64,000 nt of DNA from assembly GCF_035653575.1 (NCBI RefSeq), contig NZ_DASRBQ010000003.1, positions 5,573 through 69,572 on the forward strand. Reading direction: 5' to 3'. Shown in pieces: positions 15,429 through 23,129 of this stretch. The notes under the pieces were generated by a model. It was not told the origin of the DNA and did no database searches. It saw only the letters and a list, made by a program, of their open reading frames with translations. Within the stretch, counting starts at the first letter, position 1, and each line of letters starts with the position of its first letter. A program made the translations under genes and the position numbers. Source of the DNA: Actinocrinis sp035653575 (GTDB lineage Bacteria > Actinomycetota > Actinomycetes > Streptomycetales > Catenulisporaceae).

Positions 15429-16397
15429 GTGCCCCTTTCGACCGACTCCCGCCCCGCCGCCGACCCGGCGGACCAGTCCGCGCTGCTGTTCGAGCTCGAA
15501 CCCGTCGTCGAGGCGAACCTCAACCGCCACCTCGCGGTGGCCAAGGAGTGGTTCCCGCACGCCTACGTCCCGTGGAGCGAAGGCCGGGACTTCGACGGGC
15601 CGCTCGGCGGCACGCCGTGGGAGCCGGGCCAGTCCAAGCTCGACGAGACCGCGCGCACCTCGCTGATCCTCAACCTGCTGACCGAGGACAACCTGCCGAG
15701 CTACCACCACGAGATCGCGCTGCTGTTCGGCCGGGACGGGGCCTGGGGCTCGTGGGTGCACCGCTGGACCGCCGAGGAGGGCAGGCACGGCACGGCGATC
15801 CGCGACTACCTGCTGACCACGCGCGCGGTCGACCCGATCGCCCTGGAGCGGGCCCGCATGACGCACATGTCGACCGGCTACGACTCGCCGTACGGGCACC
15901 GGGCGGTCAACTCGATCGCATACGTCTCCTTCCAGGAGTTGGCGACCCGCATCTCGCACCGCAACACCGGCGGCTACAGCGGCGAACCGCTGTGCGAGCA
16001 ACTGCTCACCCGGATCGCCGCGGACGAGAACCTGCACATGATCTTCTACCGCAACCTGCTGGCCGCGGCCTTCGATGTGGCTCCGGACCTGACGATGGAG
16101 GCGGTGCTCGACGTGGTCAAGCGGTTCCAGATGCCCGGCGCGACCGTGGAGAACTACACCCGCAAGTCGGTCGAGATCGCGCTCGCCGGGATCTACAACC
16201 TGCGTATCCACCGCGACGAGGTGCTGATCCCGGTGCTGCGGAACGTGAAGGCGCTGGAGCGCACCGACCTGGGCCCGGAAGGCGAGCGTGCCCGCGAGGA
16301 GCTGGCCGGGATCCTCGACGCGCTCGACGTCGCGGCCCGCCGCTTCGAGGAGAAGCGCGATGCCCGCCTGGCCCGCCGGGCCGAGCGGGGCGCGTGA
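15429..16397 (+). CDS. acyl-ACP desaturase (soluble di-iron, FA_desaturase_2)
   Basis: 322 residues. The di-iron ligands are visible as EExxH in EEGRHG (about 116-121) and DExxH in DENLHM (about 198-203), with the preceding helix LTEDNLPSYHHEI supplying further ligands. The N-terminal LEPVVEANLNRHLAVAKEWFPHAYVPWSEGRDF is the family block. The enzyme introduces a double bond into acyl-ACP with O2 and reduced ferredoxin, giving unsaturated fatty acids for membranes; mycobacterial DesA1/DesA2 are relatives. ATG 15429 leaves the correct N-terminus. It is monocistronic by context and preceded by a strong inverted repeat, implying control by a lipid-responsive repressor. Confidence 0.93.
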   Translation: MPLSTDSRPAADPADQSALLFELEPVVEANLNRHLAVAKEWFPHAYVPWSEGRDFDGPLGGTPWEPGQSKLDETARTSLILNLLTEDNLPSYHHEIALLFGRDGAWGSWVHRWTAEEGRHGTAIRDYLLTTRAVDPIALERARMTHMSTGYDSPYGHRAVNSIAYVSFQELATRISHRNTGGYSGEPLCEQLLTRIAADENLHMIFYRNLLAAAFDVAPDLTMEAVLDVVKRFQMPGATVENYTRKSVEIALAGIYNLRIHRDEVLIPVLRNVKALERTDLGPEGERAREELAGILDALDVAARRFEEKRDARLARRAERGA

Positions 16398-16414
16398 TCC
16401 GCCGACCCCGTGCA

Positions 16415-16478
16415 GCGCTGTCGTCATTCGGCGCTGTCGTCATTCGGCGCCGCCGTCATTCGGAGCCGTCGTCATTGT
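16415..16478. repeat. four 16-bp tandem repeats
   Basis: GCGCTGTCGTCATTCG occurs twice exactly (16415-16430, 16431-16446), then as GCGCCGCCGTCATTCG and GAGCCGTCGTCATTGT. It starts 17 bp after the desaturase stop and ends 168 bp before the chaplin-repeat protein. It might be a slippage product or an array of binding sites for the downstream promoter. Confidence 0.85.
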
Positions 16479-16517
16479 GCGATGACACCGTGATTGCACG
16501 TGATGAGCTGCGAACTA

Positions 16518-16535
16518 AATACTCGTATCAGTATT
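16518..16535. promoter_or_regulatory. AT-rich inverted repeat before the chaplin-repeat gene
   Basis: AATACT-CGTATC-AGTATT, a perfect 6-bp-arm inverted repeat in an AT-rich island (16512-16536) of otherwise GC-rich DNA, 111 bp before the chaplin-repeat start. The low melting point suggests the promoter core of the gene; the symmetry suggests a regulator site overlapping it. Confidence 0.4.
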
Positions 16536-16646
16536 CACTCGTGAAGCCGTAGCGGGCGTGACCTCCACTCTTCTGGGCCGTTTCGCGGAGCAGGCGGCAC
16601 CTTTTCCTTCGCCGCTTTCTCCTCTACTGATCAGAAGAGGTCCTCC

Positions 16647-18341
16647 ATGTACGACATGGCCAAGCGCAGCCTGGCCTTCACGGTCGCGACGGGCGGGCTG
16701 CTGCTGACCGGGACGGGCTACGCCCCGGCCGAGGCGGCTGTCGGCTTCGGCGCCCTGCCCGGTCCGGCTCAGGCCCAGGGGGCCGCGGCGAACCAGGCGT
16801 CCCCGTCCAGTGTCAGCACTCCCATCAGCGTCCGTGGACCCGAGGCCGCACAGCCGAAGGCTCCGCAGGATGTCCACGTCCTGAAGCCGGCGGCGCCGCA
16901 GTTGCCGTCGAGTTCGGGCTCCGGCGCGGGCGCCTCGGCGACCAGCACGGTGAAGGACTCCAAGGGCATCCTGTCCGGCAACACCGTGCAGATCCCGATC
17001 GACCTCGGCCTGAACCTGTGCACCAACCAGGTCGCCGCCATCGCGGCCGGCAACCACGTGGCGCCCAGCGCCTGTGGCGGCTCGAACGCGGCCGGCGGGT
17101 CGAAGAGCGGTTCGTCCGCGACGGCGAGCACCAGCCACTCGGGCGGCATCCTGTCCGGCAACACCATCCAGGCGCCGATCAACGCGCCGCTGGAGGTGTG
17201 CGGTAACCAGGCGGTCGCCATCGGGCTGAAGAACACCGTGCACGGCACCACCTGCCCGGCTCCGGGCTCCGGTGCGGGCGCGGGCAGCACCGGCGGCGGC
17301 GCCAAGGCGACGGCGGTGACCGACCACTCGGGCGGCATCCTGTCCGGCAACATCATCCAGGCGCCGGTCAACGTGCCGATCAACGCGTGTGGCAACCAGG
17401 CCAACGTGATCGCGGCCAAGGACAAGGTCACCGGGAGCGACTGCTCCACGAACCCGTCCGGTTCCAACACCTACGGCGGTTCGAGCGCGACCGCGGTCGT
17501 GACGCACTCCGGCGGCATCGGCTCCGGCATGACCGTGCAGACCCCGATCAACGTGCCGATCAACGCCTGCGGCAACCAGGCGAACGTGATCGGTCTGGCC
17601 AACAAGGACGCCGGCTCGACCTGCGTCAACGAGGCCGGCACTTCCACCGCGACCAGTTTCACCGCGTACTCGGGCGGCATCGCGTCCGGCAACTCGGCGC
17701 AGGTGCCGATCAACGTGCCGATCAACGCATGTGGCAACCAGGTCAACGTGATCGGCGCCGAGAACAAGCTCCACGGCTCCGAGTGCTTCATCCCGGGCCC
17801 GCCGAGCGCGACTAGCACCAGCATCATCACGCACTCGGGCGGCGCCCTGTCGGGCAATGGCGTCAATGTGCCGATCAATGTGCCGCTGAACGTGTGTGGC
17901 AACCAGGTGGACGTCATCGGCCTTGAGAACAAGACCGGTAAGACGGTCTGCGAGCAGGGCCACCCGCACCCGACGCCGTCTCCGAGCGGTACCCCGTCGA
18001 GCTCGCCGAGCTCGTCGCCGTCGGGCACCCCGTCTGGCACGCCCAGCGGTACGCCGTCGGGCACGCCGAGCTCGTCGCCGTCGGGCACCCCGTCCGGCAC
18101 GCCCAGCGGTACGCCGTCGAGCTCGCCGTCCACGTCGGCCTCGTCCTCGCCGAGCAACTCGCCGACGTCGACCACTCCGGGCAGCCCGTCGGGCACCCCG
18201 TCGAAGCCGTCGCACCCGCACGGTGGTTCGCTGGCCGGGACGGGTACCGAGGAAGGCGCTGTGGTGGCTCTGGCCGGTGCCGCGCTGCTCGCCGGCGTCG
18301 GCCTGCGCGCCGCCTCCAAGCGCGGCCGCCGGTCGCACTGA
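16647..18341 (+). CDS. sortase-anchored cell-surface protein with six chaplin domains
   Basis: 564 residues. Signal peptide (1-31, MAKRSLAFTVATGGLLL...), a Pro/Gln/Ala spacer, then six chaplin domains at about 104-143, 164-203, 227-266, 287-326, 341-380 and 396-435. Each has the chaplin pattern SGGxxSGNxxxxPINxPxNxCGNQxxVIG and two cysteines exactly 18 residues apart (125/143, 185/203, 248/266, 308/326, 362/380, 417/435). A Ser/Thr/Pro/Gly stalk (about 443-525) leads to LAGTG (529-533), a hydrophobic helix and KRGRRSH, a class E sortase sorting signal. Chaplins are amyloid-forming coat proteins of aerial hyphae and spores; known long chaplins have two domains, so six is unusual. GAGG lies before the ATG. 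A strong terminator and a class E sortase gene follow. Confidence 0.95.
   Translation: MYDMAKRSLAFTVATGGLLLTGTGYAPAEAAVGFGALPGPAQAQGAAANQASPSSVSTPISVRGPEAAQPKAPQDVHVLKPAAPQLPSSSGSGAGASATSTVKDSKGILSGNTVQIPIDLGLNLCTNQVAAIAAGNHVAPSACGGSNAAGGSKSGSSATASTSHSGGILSGNTIQAPINAPLEVCGNQAVAIGLKNTVHGTTCPAPGSGAGAGSTGGGAKATAVTDHSGGILSGNIIQAPVNVPINACGNQANVIAAKDKVTGSDCSTNPSGSNTYGGSSATAVVTHSGGIGSGMTVQTPINVPINACGNQANVIGLANKDAGSTCVNEAGTSTATSFTAYSGGIASGNSAQVPINVPINACGNQVNVIGAENKLHGSECFIPGPPSATSTSIITHSGGALSGNGVNVPINVPLNVCGNQVDVIGLENKTGKTVCEQGHPHPTPSPSGTPSSSPSSSPSGTPSGTPSGTPSGTPSSSPSGTPSGTPSGTPSSSPSTSASSSPSNSPTSTTPGSPSGTPSKPSHPHGGSLAGTGTEEGAVVALAGAALLAGVGLRAASKRGRRSH
18001..18120 (+). repeat. 60-bp tandem duplication in the chaplin-protein stalk
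   Basis: Bases 18001-18060 and 18061-18120 agree at 57 of 60 positions. Each unit encodes 20 residues of the PSGTPSGTP-type stalk between the last chaplin domain and the LAGTG signal. It is a recent in-frame duplication and likely varies in number, changing the distance of the chaplin domains from the wall. Confidence 0.92.
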
Positions 18342-18388
18342 TCCGGGCGCCGCGGCGTACGGTCATGAGATGACCGAATAACTGAATA

Positions 18389-18429
18389 AGAGGGCAGATC
18401 CCGACGCTTCGGGATCTGCCCTCTGTTTT
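18389..18429 (+). terminator. Rho-independent terminator after the chaplin-repeat gene
   Basis: Perfect 16-bp stem AGAGGGCAGATCCCGA (18389-18404) and its complement (18409-18424) around a CGCT loop, followed by GTTTT. This is the strongest classical terminator in the window. It isolates the highly repetitive coat gene from the sortase gene. A small palindrome GGTCAT-GAG-ATGACC lies just before it (18361-18375). Confidence 0.93.
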
Positions 18430-18477
18430 CCCGACAAGCCGGTAGGATCGGTCGATCCGAGACGGAAGGAGCGGGCG

Positions 18478-19239
18478 GTGTCCGAGGGGTTCGACGTCTA
18501 CGACCCGGGCAGTGGATACGAGCTCTACGACGCCTCGTCGGCGGCGGGCGCCCCGCGGTCCTGGACCCGGTTCCTCGGCGGGCTCGGCGAAGCGCTGATC
18601 ACGCTCGGGTTGGTGATCGCCCTGTACGCCGTGTACGAGCTCTGGTGGAGCAACATCACCGCGGGCGAGCAGACCCGCCGCAATTCCGCCGCTCTGCTGC
18701 GCACCTGGGCCGCCCCGGCGCCCGCCGCGGCCAAGCCCAGCGACGCGATCGCGATCGGGCAGAGTTTCGGCTTCCTTTACATCCCGGCCTTCGGCGCCGA
18801 CTGGCGTGCGCTGATCATGCAGTCGGTGGACCGGACCAGGGTGCTGAACACCGGTGCGGTCGGGCACTACACGCAGCCGCCCTCCGCGCTTCCCTGGGAC
18901 GCCTCGGGCAATTTCGCGATCGCCGGGCACCGGGACGGCCACGGCATGGTGTTCCGCGATCTGGACCAGCTCGCCGTGGGCGACCGGGTGTACGTGCAGA
19001 CCGCCTACGGCTGGTTCGTCTACCAGTTGGACCGCGAGGCTTCTTCCGTGCCGATCAACGACGTCGGCGCGGTGGAGCCGATCCCGGTCGGCTCCGGATT
19101 CACCAAGCCCGGCCGTTACATCACGCTCACCACGTGCACGCCGATCTACATCGACTCGAACCGCATGGTGTGGTGGGGCCATTTGATCGAGCAGACCCCG
19201 AAGGGCCGGGTGCCGGCCGGGGTGACTCCGATCTCGTAG
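18478..19239 (+). CDS. class E sortase
   Basis: 253 residues starting at GTG with AAGGAG 7 nt upstream. A cytoplasmic N-terminus of about 35 residues, one transmembrane helix (about 38-58, GEALITLGLVIALYAVYEL) and an extracytoplasmic sortase fold. Catalytic residues are visible: His151 (AGHRDGHG), Cys220 in TLTTCTP and Arg229 in SNRMVWWG. Class E sortases of actinomycetes cleave LAXTG signals and join proteins to peptidoglycan; in Streptomyces they anchor the long chaplins and are needed for aerial growth. The LAGTG protein encoded directly upstream is the obvious substrate. Confidence 0.95.
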   Translation: MSEGFDVYDPGSGYELYDASSAAGAPRSWTRFLGGLGEALITLGLVIALYAVYELWWSNITAGEQTRRNSAALLRTWAAPAPAAAKPSDAIAIGQSFGFLYIPAFGADWRALIMQSVDRTRVLNTGAVGHYTQPPSALPWDASGNFAIAGHRDGHGMVFRDLDQLAVGDRVYVQTAYGWFVYQLDREASSVPINDVGAVEPIPVGSGFTKPGRYITLTTCTPIYIDSNRMVWWGHLIEQTPKGRVPAGVTPIS

Positions 19240-19415
19240 GTGCGATAAGTACGGGCGATGACATAACGCGCAAATCGCCGCGGCCATGGTTCGGATTTCG
19301 TCACGGTTAGAGCGCGGACCGGATATCGCGCGGGCGTAGGCCGTAACCTCTCCTCGCAGTTGTGCTCATGCTGCCCGGCACCGGCACAGCGCAGCCTTTC
19401 AGAGGGGGGAACCGG

Positions 19416-22400
19416 GTGAACCTCGTCCGTGGATATCCGCGTGCCGCTTTCATAGCCTTGATCGCGGCCGGGCTCATATCCGGCGCCGCGTATGTCGCCT
19501 TCCCGGCGCGCGGCGAGGAGGTCACCGTCTCGCAGGACACGCTGCGCACCGGCTGGGACAAGAGCGAGACGGCGCTGGACCCGGCCTCGGTCCAGTCCCC
19601 CGACTTCGGCCAGCAGTTCTCCACCACGCTGGACGGCCAGGTCTACGCCCAGCCCCTGATCGTCGGCAACACCTTGATAGCGGTGACCGAGAACGACAAG
19701 GTTTACGGTCTCGACAAGGCGACCGGCGCTATCCTGTGGAGCGACAATTTCGGCCCCGCCTGGCCCGCCTCCACCATCGGCTGTTCAGACCTGACGCCGA
19801 ACCTCGGCATCACCTCGGCCCCGGTCTACGACTCCTCGACCGGATACGTGTATTTGGTCACGAAGGTCAATGACGGTGCGGACGCGATGCATCCGCACTA
19901 CTACATGCACGCGGTCAACGTCACCAGCGGCGCGGAGAAGGCCAACTTCCCGGTGGCCATCGGCGGCCATCCCTCGAACGACGCGGCGGCGACCTTCGAT
20001 CCCGCCTACGAAGGCCAGCGTCCCGGTCTGCTGCTCCTCAACGGGGTCGTCTACGCGGCCTTCGGCTCGCACTGCGACTACGGACCCGACTATCGCGGAT
20101 ACGTCGCGGGAGTCTCCACAGCGGGCAACCAGACCGCGCTCTGGTCTGACGAAACCGGCACCGGCAACAACGGCGCCGGTGTTTGGCAGGGCGGCGGCGG
20201 CTTGGTCTCGGACGGCGCCGGGCAGATCATCCTCGCCACCGGCAACGGCGTCTCCCCGGCTCCAGGTCCCGGCAACGCGCCTCCCGGCAACCTGGCCGAG
20301 TCCGTGGTCCGGCTGCACGTGAACGCGGACGGCTCGCTCTCGCCGGCCGACTTCTTCAGTCCGCACGACGCGACCAAGATGGACGCCAACGACACCGACT
20401 TCGGCTCGGGCGGCCCGATGGGCCTGCCGGACGGATACGGCACCGCGGCGCACCCGCACCTGCTCGTGCAGATGGGCAAGGACGGCCGACTGTTCCTGCT
20501 CGACCGGGACAACCTGGGCGGGCACGCTGCCTCCACCGGCACTGACGCCTCGCTCGGCATGGTCGGTCCCTACCAGGGGCAGTGGGGACACCCCGCGTTC
20601 TACGGCGGAGACGGCGGCTACGTGTACCTCGTCGGCAACGGCGGTCCGCTGCGCGCGTTCAAGGTAGGCGTGGACGGTTCTGGAAACCCGGCGCTCAGCC
20701 TCGTCGGCACCAGCGCGGGCACCTTCAACTACACCTCCGGCTCGCCGGTGGTGACCTCGAACGGCACGACGGCGGGCACCGGCGTCGTCTGGGTCGTCTG
20801 GTCCTCCGGTCCGACCGGCACCAACGCCGAGCTTCGCGCGTACAGCGCCGAGCCGGACGGCAACGGCGTGCTGACCGAGCTGTGGTCCGCGCCGATCGGC
20901 ACCGCGGTCAAGTTCACCACCCCGGCGACCAGCGACGGCCGCGTCTACATCGGCACCCGCGACGGCAAGATCCTCGCCTTCGGCCGGCCGGCCAACTCCG
21001 CGCTGACCGGTTCGCCGGTCTCCTTCGGCAATGTCGCCGTCGGCACTACCGGCAGCGCGACGCTGACCGTCACGGCCACCAAGGCGCTGAACGTCACCGG
21101 GGTTTCAGCCACCTCGCCGTTCTCGGCCACCGCGCCGCCCCTGCCGCACGCGATGAACTCCGGGGACACCCTCTCGATCCCGATGACCTTCGTCCCCGGC
21201 GGCACCGGCACGATCAGCGGAACCGTCACCGTGAGCACCGACTCGGGACCGGTCTCGTTCACCGTCGACGGCTACGGAACCAAGCCCGGTCTCGGCGCCA
21301 ATCCGCCCAACGCGGTCTTCCTGGATCAGCCGGTCGGCCTGAGCGCGACGAAGAACATCCAGGTCACCAACACGGGTACGAGTACTGAGACGATCAGCGC
21401 GGCGACCTCGCCGAGCGCGCCGTTCACCGTCACCGGCCTGCCCGCCGCCGGCGCGACCGTTGCGCCGGGCGGTTCGTTCATCGCCTCGGTGACTTACTCG
21501 CCGACCGCGTCGACGGGTACCGGAGCGAATACGGACTCGTTCACCGTGACCTCCACCTCGGCCGACGATCCCAGCACCACGCACTCGGTGACGATCTCGC
21601 TGAGCGGCAACGCGGTGGACGCGGTCAAGAACCTGAACATCTCGCCGTGGCCGCTGGACTTCGGCGCGGTCCCGATCGGCGGCACCGCGACCAAGACCTT
21701 CAGCATCACCAACACCGGAAACGTGCCGGTGACGATCACCAAGGCCAAGGCGCCGGACTCGGACTTCAGCTCCGCCTCGCCGCTGCCCGAAGGCCAGGTC
21801 ATCGGCCCGGACCAGACCTACGTCCAGCAGGTCACCTTCACCCCGACCTCGGTCGGGTCCGAGACCGCGCAGTACGAGATGACCAGCGATGACGGCCAGG
21901 GCGCCCGCTACCTGCCGATCACCGGCACGGCGACCGGCACCCTGCCGCAGGTTCCGACCGGCTGGCAGCTGAACGGTACGGCCACGACTACCGCCGCCGG
22001 CACGATCCAGCTGACCCCGGCGACGACGCCCGAGGTCGCCGGCTCCGCCTTCGGCACTGCGGCGGTCTCGACGAACAACCTCGCGGCCTCCTTCACGGCG
22101 CAGCTGAACGGCGGGTCCGGCGCCGACGGGCTGACCTTCTCGCTGATCGATGCGACCAAGAACCAGCCGACCGCCCTGGGCAGTCCGGGCGGCGGACTCG
22201 GTCTCGACGGGCTGAGCGGCATCGGCGTGGCCCTCGACACGTTCTGGAACGCGCAGGCCAACTCGGGCAACTACGTCGCGATCGCGACCGGCGCGGACAA
22301 CGGTACGGGCGCGACCACCTACCTCGCGACCGCCCCGATTCCGGCGCCCTTGCGCACCGGGACGCACGCGGTGACCGTGACCGTCATCGCCGGTGTCATC

Positions 22401-22910
22401 ACCGTGTACGTCGATGCCGCACAGGTGCTGACGTACACACCGGCAGCCGGCCTGATTCCGGCGAGCGCGTACGCGGGATTCACCGCGGGCAACGGAGGAC
22501 AGACCGACCTGCACGCGGTGAGCAACATCGTCATCGCCACCTCTCCGGCCACGGCGACGGTCACCGCGCCTGCGGCCACCCCGGCCTCGGTGTCGTTCGC
22601 GGGCCAGCCGGTGGGCTTCCACTCACAGACCACGGTGACGCTCAAGAACACCGGCGCGGTGCCGGTAGTGGTCACCGGAGTCACCACCACCGGGCTGACG
22701 GGCGAGCTCGGAGTCTCCGCGCTGCCCGCAGTGGGCACGGTGATCGCGGCCGGCGGCTCCATCACCGTCAACCTCACCTTCGTGCCGACCGTGGCCAGCA
22801 AGGCGCACGGCTCGCTCTCGGTGGCCACGACCGGCGGGACGATCACCGTTCCGGTCACCGCCGTCACCTGGCCGCCGCCCGGCGTCACGATCGCCGTGAA
22901 AGCCCACTGA
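19416..22910 (+). CDS. large secreted protein: beta-propeller, four ASH/choice-of-anchor-D-like domains and an L-type lectin-like domain
   Basis: 1164 residues from GTG 19416, which has AGGGGGGA 7 nt upstream; the open frame from 19362 has no ribosome site. An N-terminal hydrophobic segment (FIALIAAGLISGAAYVAF) is a signal peptide or anchor. Residues about 30-525 form a PQQ-like quinoprotein propeller (VYGLDKATGAILW). Then come three immunoglobulin-like choice-of-anchor-D domains (encoded near 20990-21280, 21282-21615 and 21618-21935, each with LDFGAVPIGGTATKTF-like starts), a legume-lectin-like domain (21958-22545, GLTFSLIDA.., GIGVALDTFWN), and a final anchor-D-like domain to the end. No catalytic site is evident; carbohydrate binding and surface adhesion are plausible. 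No sorting signal is present. Confidence 0.85.
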   Translation: MNLVRGYPRAAFIALIAAGLISGAAYVAFPARGEEVTVSQDTLRTGWDKSETALDPASVQSPDFGQQFSTTLDGQVYAQPLIVGNTLIAVTENDKVYGLDKATGAILWSDNFGPAWPASTIGCSDLTPNLGITSAPVYDSSTGYVYLVTKVNDGADAMHPHYYMHAVNVTSGAEKANFPVAIGGHPSNDAAATFDPAYEGQRPGLLLLNGVVYAAFGSHCDYGPDYRGYVAGVSTAGNQTALWSDETGTGNNGAGVWQGGGGLVSDGAGQIILATGNGVSPAPGPGNAPPGNLAESVVRLHVNADGSLSPADFFSPHDATKMDANDTDFGSGGPMGLPDGYGTAAHPHLLVQMGKDGRLFLLDRDNLGGHAASTGTDASLGMVGPYQGQWGHPAFYGGDGGYVYLVGNGGPLRAFKVGVDGSGNPALSLVGTSAGTFNYTSGSPVVTSNGTTAGTGVVWVVWSSGPTGTNAELRAYSAEPDGNGVLTELWSAPIGTAVKFTTPATSDGRVYIGTRDGKILAFGRPANSALTGSPVSFGNVAVGTTGSATLTVTATKALNVTGVSATSPFSATAPPLPHAMNSGDTLSIPMTFVPGGTGTISGTVTVSTDSGPVSFTVDGYGTKPGLGANPPNAVFLDQPVGLSATKNIQVTNTGTSTETISAATSPSAPFTVTGLPAAGATVAPGGSFIASVTYSPTASTGTGANTDSFTVTSTSADDPSTTHSVTISLSGNAVDAVKNLNISPWPLDFGAVPIGGTATKTFSITNTGNVPVTITKAKAPDSDFSSASPLPEGQVIGPDQTYVQQVTFTPTSVGSETAQYEMTSDDGQGARYLPITGTATGTLPQVPTGWQLNGTATTTAAGTIQLTPATTPEVAGSAFGTAAVSTNNLAASFTAQLNGGSGADGLTFSLIDATKNQPTALGSPGGGLGLDGLSGIGVALDTFWNAQANSGNYVAIATGADNGTGATTYLATAPIPAPLRTGTHAVTVTVIAGVITVYVDAAQVLTYTPAAGLIPASAYAGFTAGNGGQTDLHAVSNIVIATSPATATVTAPAATPASVSFAGQPVGFHSQTTVTLKNTGAVPVVVTGVTTTGLTGELGVSALPAVGTVIAAGGSITVNLTFVPTVASKAHGSLSVATTGGTITVPVTAVTWPPPGVTIAVKAH

Positions 22911-22945
22911 AACCGCCCGCCGATCAAGGGGCTGAGGCCGCATCC

Positions 22946-22992
22946 CGGCCCGCGCCTGCTCTGCCTTCATGAAGGAGAGCCGGCGCGGGCCG
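22946..22992 (+). terminator. terminator after the propeller/lectin gene
   Basis: Long stacked hairpin: CGGCCCGCGCC (22946-22956) pairs with GGCGCGGGCCG (22982-22992), and inside it GCTCT/AGAGC and CCTTC/GAAGG continue the stem with only single unpaired bases. It begins 36 bp after the stop codon. No U-tract. Confidence 0.75.
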
Positions 22993-23039
22993 AGTCGTCC
23001 CCGGTGTCGCGACTGCACCAGATGCAACTTTCAGCCTTG

Positions 23040-23053
23040 CTTGACCGGTTAAG
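23040..23053. promoter_or_regulatory. LacI-type operator, copy A (before the cellulase)
   Basis: CTTGACCGGTTAAG, one base away from the perfect palindrome CTTAACCGGTTAAG. It is 77 bp before the cellulase ATG. Matching sites lie before the ABC importer and the CBM2 gene at the window end, and a weaker one before the beta-mannosidase. The AACCGGTT-centred palindrome is typical of LacI-family sugar regulators, and one is encoded at 27043-28065. Confidence 0.7.
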
Positions 23054-23129
23054 TAGGCGGTCCTACCGTGCTAGGGCACTAGGGCGCGGCAATGTCGCCG
23101 TGCGCTTCTTTGCCCACGGAGGTCTCTGC

